Assembly (NCBI GenBank): GCA_002794785.1
Contig: NBBA01000010.1
Location: 186,001 to 250,000 of the forward strand
DNA from: Coniferiporia sulphurascens
Taxonomy: Eukaryota; Basidiomycota; Agaricomycetes; Hymenochaetales; Hymenochaetaceae
DNA length: 64,000 nucleotides
Reading direction: 5' to 3'
The translations under genes and the position numbers were made by a program. The notes beneath the pieces are model-generated. The model was not told the origin of the DNA and searched no databases. It saw only the letters and a program-made list of their open reading frames with translations. This document shows, piece by piece, positions 35,916 through 47,532 of the stretch (positions within the stretch are counted from its first letter, which is position 1; the number at the start of each line of letters is the position of its first letter).

Positions 35916-38900
35916 TTAGTTCAGCCCGTCGAATGCGGCTTGCAGAACGGAATTCTGCTGCTCCTTGTACACCTTGCCCACGCCGACAGCTGGGACAGCA
36001 TCCTCCTTCCTTCCGATGTAGCGCAGAGCCTTCCTGTCCTTACCTTCTCCGAGGCTTCCAACCTTCTCCAAGACACTGCCGATTCGCGGTGCCACGTGGG
36101 TCCACGCGCCTTGGTTGCGCGGTTCCTCCTGCAGCCAGCAGATGTCTGTCGCACGACCGTAGCGCTGCAGCGCCTCTGACAGGGCCTGGAAAGGGAATGG
36201 ACTGAGCTCTTCAACACGAATGAGTGCGACCTTGTTCTCTGGGCCACGCGCCGCGCGTTCCTTCAATAGATCGTAATAGACTTTGCCGCTAAGAAGGATA
36301 ACACGCTCCGCGGAGGAAGCATCGGTGATTAATTTATCGTCGAGGATGGGCTGGAAACGTGTATTTGGCTCAAGGTCGGAAGAAGAAGATGCGGCGGCCT
36401 AGGTGGCAATAAATATCCTTAGCATCTGATTGGAGGGATGGCAAGGATAAATATGGCTCACGGCAAGACGTAAAAGGCCCTTTGGCGCTGCCACGACAAG
36501 CGGCCTGCGATAGTTACGCTTCATCTGTCGCCGGAGCAAATGGAAATATTGTGCGGGTGTAGTTGGGTACACGACATGCATATTGATGTGCCTAGCATCG
36601 CTACCATCGTGGAAGTCGACGGAGTCATTTGTGAGCTAGGAAGATTTCGCAAATGAGGGCAAAATTAAATGGATCCGATCAACAAGGGAAGATGACTTTG
36701 TTCTCACCTGGAGCATGCGCTCAATACGCATCGAAGAGTGCTCCGGACCCGCTCCATCAAGACCGTGAGGGAGCAGAACAACGATTCCGCTCTGTGTCAG
36801 CCACTTTGCTAAACGCGACTTTAGTCCGTGAGTTTCATATTACATTGCGGAAACCCACTTTCCGCAGAAGAAATGAACGTATCGAAGATGACTTGAGCAC
36901 CGTTGAAAAAGTCGCCGAACTGAGCTTGGTCAGCTACACAATAGAGCGACAGAAAAATGGGGTGTTACCTGCGCTTCCCAAATCGGCAGCAATTTGGGGC
37001 TTTCCCAGCTCATACCATACTCGAACTACATAACGGATCGATCAACTTGTTTTTTTTATCACGAGCATGCGGTTTACTCACGCCGAGGACGGCCATCTCA
37101 CTCAAAGAACCTGGCAGTTTTACATATCAGACTTTTGACTCCGAAAGGGAAGAAAGGGCACACACTGTTCGCCAGCTCTAGGCGTCCTTCGGACTCTAAC
37201 CTGGCATTCAAAGGGACAGTAACGTTCTCGGACATCTGGTCAACAAGCATAGCGTGCCTAGCAGAAGAGGCAGCTTCAATATCAGCACCGACATGATAAG
37301 AGTTAACAAATACCGTTGACTAAACGTTCCTCTTCCAACATCTTGTCCCGATATCCGGACATTATAGCCGTCGAGCATGAGCGAGCCAAACGCCATAGCC
37401 TAAGTAAAGCTTAGCTGTGTCACCTAAAGAGAGTAAAGCGCCGCACGAACTTCAGCTGTAGCCCAGTCGATTCCCGTCCCCGATTCTATGCTCTTCACTC
37501 TGGCATTGATATGACGCTTTAAACGTGGGTGGATTTCCTTTCGAACGCAGACGAAGTTTTCACTCAATGCTCACAGAATGTAATACCCAGAAAACACTTA
37601 CAAAGCCTTCAGGGACTTGGACGCTTGCCATGCCTACTTCATTTAGTGTCTCCAGAGCGACTCCCGTCTCGGGGTTGCGTGTGGCTTCAGTGCTATTTGG
37701 AATTACCATGCCCTTCCATTTACCCTCTAGTGCATTCGTCTCCGGAACATACGACCCGGATCTAGAAAGCTCTGCCTCTAGGTGAGACTTGTACGAGGTA
37801 CGAAAGTCGGTGATATCCTCCTGGGTGATGACTTCTTCGTTCTATAAGAGAAATTAAGTAATTGGATGGCGCCGAACTGAACAGCAAATTATGATCTCAC
37901 CAGGAGCTTGTCCTCATATAACGTCGGTACGCTCTTTCTCGTGCGTATGTTCTGATACATGAGTGGTTGAGTAAAAGCCGGTTCGTCGAGTTCATTATGT
38001 CCCCTAAGTCGACAGGTTAGCCGCGCGACTTTCAGTGGATGAATCTCTTTTTGAGAAGGTCACACACCATCGACGGTATACCAGAAGGTCGACGACAATG
38101 TCCTGCAGAAAAATATCCACATCATGCATGCCTAACTGCTCGGAGTAAACACACCTTTCGGAATGCATTACGATACTGGAAGGCCGTGTCGAGCGCCCGG
38201 GAAACATCTACAAGGCGGCCGTTGATCTGAAATGTTCTGAATACCTAAGCAAGTCGGGGACCTACCTTCTGGATGATCTCCGTTAACATGAAGTACCGGT
38301 GCATTAATCATTTTTCCAATGTCCGAGCAATAAAGTGAGGAACGGGCGCTCGATGCCGGTGTCGTGTAGCCAATGCTAAGGGGAACTTAACTTGTCATTC
38401 ACCAAATAGAGTCAGCATGCAACGTACTTGTTGCTGAAATTCCGAGAAACGAGTCAGAAAGATTTAAAAAGAAAAATGTTTGAATACCGACTTTACAACC
38501 AAATGGACGCTGCCGCCGCTAGTGAAATGTGGCAGGTTGCCTGAGGGGTGGGGTGCATCAATATCATTAAGTATTCGACATCGTTGATGACTACAAATCA
38601 ACGGACTTAATCCCAATGACTCCATAACAACACCTTGGCCCGTGAAGCTTGCATCACCATGGAGCTGTACACACATGACCTTGTCGCCGAGTTTGCATTC
38701 AGGATCAGCCTCTTTGATGAGCGCGAACTGCTTCGCACGCGTTTTGCCAAGGGCGACGGGGTCTGCAGCCTCTGCACAACGGAGTCAGCAAACATTCGAA
38801 ACCTTGAAACGAAGAGAACGATTACCTAAATGAGAGGGGTTTGGAAGAAGGGAGACCTTGAGTGGGCGGGCTGGATTGCCATAGTGCAACGTCGGACTCG

Positions 38901-39857
38901 CCACTAAACAAGGGGATTTAATTCATACGTGTAAAGCGAGTGCTTTCAGGCACGTACCAAGGTGGCTTATGACATCACCGGAGTAACCGAGCTCTTCGGG
39001 GATTTCGCTCCCGCCTTTGACCTTATGAAAGAGCTTGGATGGGGACATTTTCAATAGATCAGTGAGGAGATTCAGACGGCCCCTGTGCGGCATGGCAAGA
39101 ATAATATGCTCAACGCCCGCGGCCGATGCGACAGAAAATAGCGTATCAAGTGCAGGGAGCATTGACTCTCCTCCCTCAAGTCCATATCGCTTGAGGTTCG
39201 GAAATTTGAGCTGTAGATACTGATCGAAGACTTCACTACGTGTCATGAGCGACCACATCCTGCGCTTCTCCTCCGCATGGCGGACGTTGCGCGGCGCAAC
39301 GGCGGTGGACTCGAGTACATGCGAGAACCAGAGGCGCTCGGTCTTTGATGGCGAATGCATAAACTCGTACGCGATATTTCCGACGTACACGGCACGTAGG
39401 TGCGCGGTGATGCGTTCAAGCGGCCACGTCTCCGTGGAGGTCGTGTTCGGCCCGGCGGGGTTTGTCCAAACGATGCCGTCGACGGGGTACGTCTCCTTGG
39501 GGTCGATGAGACCGTAGCGCGTCGGGTCTAGCGCGGCAACTTCCTCGCGCTGCAACAAGTCAAGGGGGTCGATACGCGCAGCCCGGTGTCCATGTGTACG
39601 CATAGAATCCACGTAGCGCAGGAGCGGGGCATGCGTTGTCCTATTCTGGAGTTGTGAAGCAGTGTCTGATAGAACAATGAGCAAGCAGCGAATATCGCAG
39701 AGTTGTTACCGTACGTACAATCCGGAAGGACGACCTCTCTTCGCCTCCTGAAACCAAACGACTCGTCATGGTACGACCTACAACACGCCTTCAGGCTCTT
39801 GGAGCTCGGTAGCCTTCCCGCCGCTGCTCTGCGCGGCCCCAAAACCGAGAGCTTCAT
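35916..39857 (-). CDS. 2-oxoadipate/2-oxoglutarate dehydrogenase E1 component, DHTKD1 type, mitochondrial
   Basis: This thiamine-diphosphate E1 subunit decarboxylates a 2-oxo acid, probably 2-oxoadipate of lysine and tryptophan breakdown, as part of a mitochondrial dehydrogenase complex. ATG 39857 opens a basic, Arg/Ala-rich leader ([19 protein letters not shown]) typical of mitochondrial import. The apparent frame upstream starts with GTG. Conserved blocks follow: [20 protein letters not shown] (across an intron at 39666-39718), [114 protein letters not shown], and [14 protein letters not shown]. About 15 exons all rejoin in frame. The extended N-terminus of true OGDH is missing, which favours DHTKD1. 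A TATA-like element is at 39919-39925. Confidence 0.92.
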
Positions 39858-41251
39858 GTGCAGTCGCTGGCGTTCCGAGTCAGCAATGCAAGTGGTGGTA
39901 CGGAGACCATTTAACACGTCTTATAAGCAATACGTGGTCGGGCGGATCACGGTTGACATAAACCTGGAGCCGCGGGTCCGGGCCAAATAGGCAGCGCGCG
40001 CCACGTGACGCACTCTGTGCGTACTGATGTCATGCGAATTGCAGCGTCGATCAATCTCCGTTATGCACTCTAATATCTCTCCTGGAGGCAGCCCGGAATT
40101 CGGCCTCTCACGTACGTAGAGTTATCTAGCCCACATTTTTGTGCAAGTATGAATGCGAGCCACCAATTTCTTTTTCGCACAGTGACGGTTCGAGATACAC
40201 AGTACATACAGGCTCGCCGTAGGCAGGTGGTACAGGCTGCGCCGCGGTCGTGGAGGGCTCTGCTTTTCAACATATAGGGAAGTGTTTATCTCCAGCCTGC
40301 TGCCTGCCCATTGACCTCTACGTATATTTTGTAACTTTTTGCAATCCATCATGTTCAGCCAAAAACTGGTTTCGCAACATGATAAAGCGTTCGGACGTGC
40401 TTCCGGCGGAATTGTCAATATTAATGTCCACAAAGCACGTTCATCTCCGCACCGGATCGGTTCGAAGTACACCTATTTGAAATGCTCAGGAGATAGAGAT
40501 ATCGTACTCTTCACCTAGCCCCTATGCGCCGCAGTCACTGCGGCGCTAGGCGCTAGGCCGACAGTCAAGTGAGGATACGGTGAACCACCCCACACGCTGC
40601 TATAGGGTCCCTTCATTTTACCCATTCCCCTTAAGGAGAGTTTGTGGCCTTCCTTGAGTGAATTGCCTCCATACCACTTCATGAGGGTCACTTGACAGTC
40701 TTCCATGATGTAGATCGAAGGAGTAGTCGACACGTTCTCAAGAACCCAGGCAGCATCGGAGTCTAAGAGGGGAAAAAATGAAAGCCAAGAGGGTCTCAAG
40801 CAAAGCATACAGGTTCTGGAGGATTCTCGAACACGGAGTAAGGCAGGACCATAACGCATGGTCCAATTAACTGTGGTCATAGATAAGGGCAGTCAAGAAG
40901 ATTGGCGTGTTCTGACGGAGCCCCGTCTGCGGTGCGTGTAGGGGCTATTTTCTGGCTTAACTTCCCATCTAAATGCTTCTTCACAGCATTCCTTCACTCT
41001 TAATCGCGAGTCTAGGTTTCTTTGCTTCTGATTCTGGACGTTGGTGTGTTCTGTGAAGTCGTCAGGTCTGATAATCCCAATAAAGTTATCAGCGTTCCAA
41101 GAAATTTAAAGATAAGGACAAAAAAACGGTTACAAGCACACTAGCGAACGCAGGAACTTAATCAAAGGGGAAAAACTGGCAAAAATCGTAAGAGAGGAGT
41201 TCACATCAAGTCCCTGTCATCAAACAATACTGACTGAATCAGCTGAAGCTT
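39858..41251. other. Intergenic stretch, no gene recognised
   Basis: About 1.4 kb between the start of the DHTKD1-type gene and the end of the next DUF6699 gene. A 121-codon frame on the minus strand at 40515-40880 has no motif and is not called. Confidence 0.45.
39919..39925 (-). promoter_or_regulatory. TATA-like element
   Basis: TATAAGA on the minus strand, 62 bases upstream of ATG 39857, supports that start for the DHTKD1-type gene. Confidence 0.4.
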
Positions 41252-42470
41252 TTACCTTCGCGGCTCTGGCGAGATGTCCATTATCCACCACTCAGCGCCA
41301 TCGCTGCCGTACGCGGCTGATAGTCCAGCAAAACAGCATTGAGACCCAAAATAATCAATCCGCAACACTCCGCCATTCCGTAACTCATCAAATGGGACGA
41401 GCTGCATGTTTCCGAGTTTCAAAACACGCGCTTCGAACGCTTTGTCCACACGGTCTGCATGGGCGGGGTTTACACTGTCACGCATCTGGCGCTGGAGGTC
41501 GACCGCGCGTTTGAACGTTTCATGCACAGCGGTTAACACGTCCTCAACGGTAACGTAGTCCCGTGCATGTGGACGCGCCTCCGAAACCCAGTCCGGGAAC
41601 GCCGGTACGCATATACGCATGCGCGATCGTGGGGGCGTGCAAGCAGGTTGTCGCAGGTCACCGTGGTTAAGGTGCGTCCAGTGCGCGCCGCGCACGAGTT
41701 TCCGTGCGCACGTGTACGGAAGTCGTATGTCGAAGCGGATTAGGCTCGACGAGTCCTTGGCGAGAAAAGGACTGACCGAGGCTGGGACGTCATCAGTAAG
41801 ATTAACTTCCCACGTAAAAATAAGGAAGGGAGGTTGCATACATCGGTCTGTTCGGAGCTGAGAAGGCTGAGAAGGTTGGGAAGGGATGACAGGCCGAGCC
41901 GCTCTCTTCGGAGCGCTCGCTGGCTGAGGCCAATTTTCGCTCGCTTTCTTTTCCACGCGCTCGACGGGTTTGCTCGACGAGGCGGGCATGTGGGTGGAAG
42001 ACTGGGAGGTCGACCTTTTTCGTGAATGACCAGGTACTGGTGCGGGAAGTGGCCAGTTAGCATTGCGCTCCAGCTCCTTTTGATAATCGGGTTTTGCATT
42101 GGATTTTTTCGCAGAAGGTCTGGGATAGTTTGCGGGGAGGGGCCAGTTCGCGTTCTTCTCCCACTCGTCCCAGCCGCGGGGGCTTTCCCCTGTAAAAAGG
42201 CCGAAATACTCCAGTTCATAGCACATTCAGATAAGATACGGGCAGACCTTCAGGAGATGGAAGATGCTGGAGTGCATCGTCGTTCCGCCAATCTGGAGAT
42301 AATCCTGACGGGGCTGGCATTTGAAGCTGGGGTGGAAGTCGCTCGTACGGCGTATAAAACGTTGCGTTGCCGATAGCCAAATTCGAGTTGTAATATGCAG
42401 CAGGATCTAATCCGTAGCCACCTAGAGGATGAGGGGCGCGTCGCGATGGATATACGGGATAAACAAACAT
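41252..42470 (-). CDS. DUF6699-type protein with WPLP repeats, kinase-less relative of the fusions
   Basis: Three exons (42248-42470, 41842-42189, 41252-41781) give 366 residues from ATG 42470. Exon 1 is rich in Tyr, Pro and Leu. Exon 2 has three copies of a motif, KNANWPLPA, RNANWPLPA and ASENWPQPA, spaced 30 and 41 residues apart in charged, Ser-rich sequence. Exon 3 is the DUF6699 domain: SVSPFLAKDSSSLIRFDIRL, an insert ARKLVRGAHWTHLN, then DYVTVEDVLTAVHETFKRAV, LVPFDELRNGGVLRIDYFG and a terminal WWIMDISPEPRR. The domain is clearly closer to those of the two kinase fusions than to the short DUF6699 genes, and the phase 1 intron before it is in the same place. The donor of intron 1 (GTCTGC) is weak but is the only one that keeps frame. 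Function unknown. Confidence 0.83.
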
Positions 42471-43057
42471 GATCGCGAACTACCCAGTGGAGTAGGTCTG
42501 GGAGAAAGGTGGAGAGTCGCTCGAGCGTCCGTGACGCTCACTTATCAAGATTTAAACAGAAAGGAACGCGGCCCGTCTTAGTCTTCTAAAGCGGCCTCGT
42601 GTAGTCCATAAAACGGGAGTTGCCAATGGTGGTGGGATAGTGCCCTCGAGGTCAAAAATAATCGATGATAGATTCCGTGCGTCCAGCAGCAGCCTTGCTT
42701 CAGCGTGAGGAAATCACCGAAAAGAAACCCGAGGTCCGAGGTCGCATAGAGAATGGCGAAATAACTTTTGAGAGCTTAGACGCGGTTTTCCGATTCTCCT
42801 TTTACCGTTGTGGCATAATAAAATTTCTCGCAGGCTCAACGTTCAAGTGTCCAAAGCCAAATCAAATTGCCGCATAGTCGTTTCCGAATTGCCATTTTGG
42901 GTAAATATGAACACCGGCGTTGCCCGCGTGACCTGAGCAGGCGCACGTCGCTGTTAGGGACTCTGCCTTTGGAAAGAATCGACACTGCGGCGCTGCGCGG
43001 CTGCGGACTCGGATACAAACTGTGTTGCTTGTCGACGTTCTACCCTCCTGCAATACC
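42471..43057. other. Divergent promoter region
   Basis: About 590 bases between the DUF6699 gene on the minus strand and the VPS68-like gene on the plus strand. No gene and no clear TATA box are seen. Confidence 0.45.
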
Positions 43058-43777
43058 ATGTCACTTCCGAGGTCGAACTACGACCCGCGTCGGGTCTGCT
43101 TGAACCCGTTCCCTAACCTCGATCTTCACATAGGGAAGTACAGGAGGACGATTGGCGTCTACATGGCTGGTGCTTTGGTGCGTTCGCTCGCTCTTTCTGC
43201 GCCGTATTCAAAGACAAGACACCTGACTGCTATCGCCCTTTGTTTCCGCGTGTTGATTGGGATTGAATCGATGCCTGACACAGTTCGCGTTTGCGAACTG
43301 GCTTTTCCTCGACGCGGCAATACTTTCTTCGCACTATCGGCCCCCAGCGGACGCACCATACGACTCAGCACCCGTCCACGTCGCCTTTGTTGACTGGGTT
43401 CCCGGATTGCTGTCGCTGCTCGGCTTCTTGGTTGTGAACCTAATCGATAAGGATAGGATAAAGGGCGAGGAGGCTTACGCTGATGCGCGTGCTGTGTGGC
43501 GTGCGCGCTTGTTCCTCTTTATCGGGTTTGCATTGATGGCTGGTGGACTTGCCGGGAGCGTTGTAAGTGTGCTGCTCGTTACGTTTTTGGTCGACACCCC
43601 TAACAAGTTTTTCAGACCATTCTGGTGATTAAATATGTGGTCCCACAATATCCGGAACAGTTCACCTACTACGGGTATGCGAATGTCTCGCAGAATGTCG
43701 CTATCATGCTATCTGCAATGCTGTTGTGGATTGCTCAGAGTGGGCCGAGCGATTACGAGTATAGTCTTTCTATTTGA
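43058..43777 (+). CDS. VPS68/TMEM50 family membrane protein
   Basis: This is a small four-helix membrane protein of the UPF0220 family. Its yeast member Vps68 acts in endosomal and vacuolar sorting. Exons 43058-43177, 43284-43562 and 43616-43777 give 186 residues, the family's usual length. The ATG at 43058 is in a good context (ACCATGTCA). Four hydrophobic segments are visible: around TIGVYMAGALFAFANWLF, VAFVDWVPGLLSLLGFLVVN, LFLFIGFALMAGGLAGSV and NVAIMLSAMLLWIAQ. Introns are phase 0. It is a housekeeping gene with no link to its neighbours in this window. Confidence 0.9.
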
Positions 43778-44133
43778 TGGCCATGTCCAGATAATTTAAA
43801 TGCAGAGCATTGTGTTATACTACCGAGCCAAACAGGCCCCGTCAGATCGCCTTAAACTGCGACACCGGTGAAACTCGGCCTGAATGCACTGGATTTTTTG
43901 ATATGCATGTATAATTATGGCTCAGATGTGGTGAATTTAAAGTCTGATGTCTGACAAGCTTAGTATTGCGTTGAGGAACTGCATGTACTCCTGTTTCACT
44001 TACTACCCTCACCGCGGAAGGATCACGGAAAGATGCGTTGATTTTGTCTACAAGGCGATCGAAATGTTCGTCATCGCACATTCAATTTGTGGATTACAAT
44101 TTGAGGGGTGCAACAAGATCATAAGAAAAAAAT
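43778..44133. other. Intergenic stretch
   Basis: About 350 bases between the VPS68-like gene and the minus-strand tRNA-Thr gene. No gene is seen. Confidence 0.5.
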
Positions 44134-44223
44134 TCCCACTAGCCGATTTGAACGACTGACCTCTTCATTTCAAGTGCTGGATACCTTACTAGTGAAGCGC
44201 TACTACCGCTGAGCTAAGCGGGA
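44134..44223 (-). tRNA. tRNA-Thr (AGU anticodon), intron-containing
   Basis: On the minus strand, acceptor arms TCCCGCT and AGTGGGA pair, the D arm contains AGCGGTAGT, and the T arm is AGTCG-TTCAAAT-CGGCT. The anticodon stem CTTCA/TGAAG encloses the loop CTAGTAA once a 17-base intron just 3' of the anticodon AGT is removed. Its mature sequence is identical to that of the plus-strand copy at 44561, and only the intron differs. Confidence 0.88.
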
Positions 44224-44560
44224 TATATTCTTCGACATCTACACCATTTCAGATCGGACACATGACTTAGACCCACCACCTGACAAGCGATACCCTTTCG
44301 TCACGAAGTTTCGTGCGAGCGGGACGGACAAGACCTGACGTGTTGTACTGGCTTGTCGTCGCTCTGGGTGAACCTTGGTTAGGGAAGTACTGGGAGTCCT
44401 GTTTATTCGCAAAAGGTGATAAATGATTTTCATCTTTAGAATCTGGACTGAAACTCCGGTCCTGACTCCTGAGGTTCCTGATGTGCATCGTCCGTCGAGA
44501 GTATCTTGGGTGTAGGCTTGAGGGCTGATAATATTGGGCTTACCCGGCGAAGTTAACAAG
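44224..44560. other. Spacer between inverted tRNA genes
   Basis: A 337-base spacer with no gene recognised. Both flanking tRNA genes point outward from it. Confidence 0.5.
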
Positions 44561-44649
44561 TCCCGCTTAGCTCAGCGGTAGTAGCGCTTCACTAGTAAGG
44601 TGTCCGCACTTGAAATGAAGAGGTCAGTCGTTCAAATCGGCTAGTGGGA
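44561..44649 (+). tRNA. tRNA-Thr (AGU anticodon), intron-containing
   Basis: It has the same cloverleaf as the copy at 44134-44223: acceptor TCCCGCT/AGTGGGA, anticodon loop CTAGTAA and T loop TTCAAAT. The intron 3' of the anticodon is 16 bases, one shorter than in the other copy. A run of T (CTTTTTGTCCTTTTTG) begins about five bases downstream and can serve as the RNA polymerase III terminator. Confidence 0.88.
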
Positions 44650-45769
44650 AAATCTTTTTGTCCTTTTTGTTTCTGCTCACTTAGAGCATTCCCATACTTT
44701 ATTAATCTTGGAAGATAGGACCCGCCCTGATTTCAAGTTGTCTTGTTTTTTTGTTCGGCCGAATTTCGAATGTCGCTCCAAGCCTCGATCGATCACCAAG
44801 TTCAAGGCGTTCGAACACTGGTTATCCATAAGCACTGAGTTCAACCGGACTGCCAGTATAGATAGGGATTTTAAGCGTGAACTAAGAGTGCACGGCATAC
44901 GCGAGCGGACCGCCGGGTAAAAAGATCATGTGCGACACCATTTTACCAGCCTTTGCGTCACGAGCACGATGGCTCAGAGCTGCAACGGAAGAGTCCCGGT
45001 AGTGTTCGTCGGGGCACGAGTACTAAAAGTCACAGCTTGACGCCATCGGGACAACCTTAGACGTAGCATCCAGCGTGTTCGTAGGTGTGTAAAAGTGGCG
45101 AATGCAATGCACCCATTCCATCTGAGGTACTTTCACAACAGAGGTCATGGAGTGACTTGCGTACGAGCGTATTACCTCTTTAACTACGGGGTCGCTTTCA
45201 TTGTGTTCATAACTTGAGAATCTCCAAGCATATTTGGACATTCTGACTCCTCGTTTTATGATTTCGCGATGTGACGACGTTGCTCGGTGCACGGCTGCAG
45301 CATTGTCGGAAACGAGCCGATTGATGACGTCGGAGGCCCGCCGCTCGGAGCTAGGTCCATAGAGATGGGAACACGGAACACTGATGAGGATCTGTTTCTT
45401 TACTCAAATAGTCCTGGCCCAGTGAAAAAGATTTCAGGTGTATGTTGGTATAGAGTCAGAGCACCCGAACGTTATTGGCGAACATGGTAATGCACGTGAC
45501 GTCTACTGCGCAAAAAGCTGCCCTGTTTGTCCTGTCAGGAGGGTTTCCTACGGCCCGGTCTCTTTCAGGGGGGCTCGGAAAATTCATATCCGTTGCTTAG
45601 AACTCAGTTGCGGAGCTCTCGACTGCTGATAGGGACATGGTTACGCACATGGATATTTCAAGGCACGACGTCACGCCCTCGTGTTTAGGAGGATATAGAG
45701 GATTTGGGGAAATGGGCGAACGAGCATTTCTGCCAACTTATTTCCTGACCCAACCACTACGACTGAAAC
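44650..45769. other. Intergenic stretch
   Basis: About 1.1 kb with no gene recognised. A T-rich patch right after the tRNA is a likely Pol III terminator. TATAGAG near 45714 is a possible promoter element of the second myo-inositol oxygenase. Confidence 0.45.
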
Positions 45770-47269
45770 ATGCACGCGATACCCCTGAAGGACGGTCGTG
45801 AGCTCGACACCACGTCCGATGCTGTCGACGAAGGTGAGCATTTTTGTCGGTTGTTCAAAGAAGCTGTAGCACTTAACTATTATTATGTACACTGCTACTC
45901 GCAGTTAACAAGCTCAAGACACGCATGTGGTTTGAGCAATCTGAGTTCGACGCAGAGAAAGACAAAGGTCAATTCCGGAAGTATGACGAAGCGTGCGAGC
46001 GGGTCAAGAAGTTCTACAAAGAGCAGCATGGTGTGTGTTACCTTCTATCCGTGTCCTGGCATCGCTTGTCAACTTTTCAACTATCGTTCCTCTCGCGAGA
46101 TGATTGGCTGATCATAGCCGATTGCAGAGAAGCAGACGGTTGATTTCAACGTTCAAACACGGGCCAAGTTCCGCAAGACGACCCGTGCGCGGATGGGTAT
46201 GCTTCCTTGTTCCCCTTTCGCTTATCTGCATTACTTAGCGCAACATCTTCTTGTATAGGTGTATGGGAGGCCATAGAGAAGCTAAACACGCTTGTGGACG
46301 ACTCTGACCCAGATGTGGGAGCCTTGCTTATATCCAGCGATGCTTGGCACGAATACTGATTTTTTATTTATAGACGGAGCTTTCGCAAATTGAGCATCTA
46401 CTCCAAACAGCAGAGGCCATTCGGAGGGATGGAAAACCAGAATGGATGCAGGTAGGCTAGAAACGGATTGACATAAGTAATGTACGTATTAAAATTTTTA
46501 CATAGGTCGTTGGGTTGGTCCATGACCTCGGGAAGCTGCTTTACATATTCGGCTCTGAGTACGCCAGACTTCTTCCCATATTTTAATTGTTCACTAACCT
46601 TAATCACCCACAGGGGTCAGTGGGACGTTGTCGGCGTAAGTGCCCGATTTTTCAGTCCCCTCCCTCCGTAGAAAAGGAGGAATTCTTTAAGGTATATATT
46701 AGTCTAACCGCTTCTAACCTTCGTCCCTAGGATACCTTTGTCGTCGGCTGCGCATTTTCAGATAAAAATATTTATCCGGAGACTTTTTCAAAAAACCCGG
46801 ATTTCCATGACCCTGTATACAGTTCCAGATATGGCATCTACAAACCTAATTGCGGTTTGGACAACGTAATGCTCTCATGGGGACATGACGAGGTGCGTGT
46901 ATTACTAAAAAGCGAGTGTTTATACAAGGGAGAGCTAAGCCTAGACTCCTCAGTATTTGTATCGCATTTTCAAGGAACAAAGCAGGCTTCCTGAAGAGGG
47001 CCTTGCGATGATCCGGTATCATAGTTTTTACCCGTCAGTAATTCTTCCCCTATCACAACTTTGCCTTGCCCACACCGAGTAGATGGCACCGTGAAGGTGC
47101 ATATATGCACCTGACAAACGCCCATGATGCAGGCATGCTGGCCGCGGTGCGGGCGTTCAACCCCTATGATCTGTACAGCAAAAGCGACTCGCCCATCGAC
47201 CCGGTCGCGCTGCGCCCCTATTACGAAAGCCTTCTTGCGAAGTTCTTCCCGGAAAGCATAGAATGGTGA
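45770..47269 (+). CDS. Myo-inositol oxygenase, copy 2
   Basis: This has the same reaction and ligand set as the copy at 34119: HLLQTAEAIRRDG, GLVHDLGKLLYIFG, GQWDVVGDTFVVGC, MLSWGHDEYLYRIF, MIRYHSFYPWH, FNPYDLYSKSD. It starts HAIPLKDGRELDTTSDAVDE and ends FFPESIEW at the TGA. It shares the intron positions of copy 1 and has two extra introns, one in the ARM-GVWEAI block (from about 46197) and one in the GSE-GQWDV block. The proteins are similar throughout but clearly diverged, so the duplication is old. It is followed within 270 bases by the 3' end of the DenD-like gene on the other strand. Confidence 0.94.
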
Positions 47270-47532
47270 TAGTAATAGAAGGCTCGCTTGTCCATGAGAA
47301 GCTCCTTGGCGGGAGATACGCCATGAGCCAGATGCCCAAGTACAGTACAGTATTATGTTTTGTACAGTTTGAGCTTTGCAAACTGTTCCCTTCTTTCTAT
47401 TTTCCTTTCCCTAGCTTACACGTAAATTTTATTTATTCAAATAGGAGCCATTCGATTACAAAGTGAGAATGACTACGTTGTAACATTACAACGGGATGTA
47501 CTCGCACTTAGTCAGGGGGCCGTAAGACACGC

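Noticed and set aside
40515..40880. 121-codon minus-strand open frame between the DHTKD1-type and DUF6699 genes
   Set aside because: No family motif and no neighbouring exon that would extend it.
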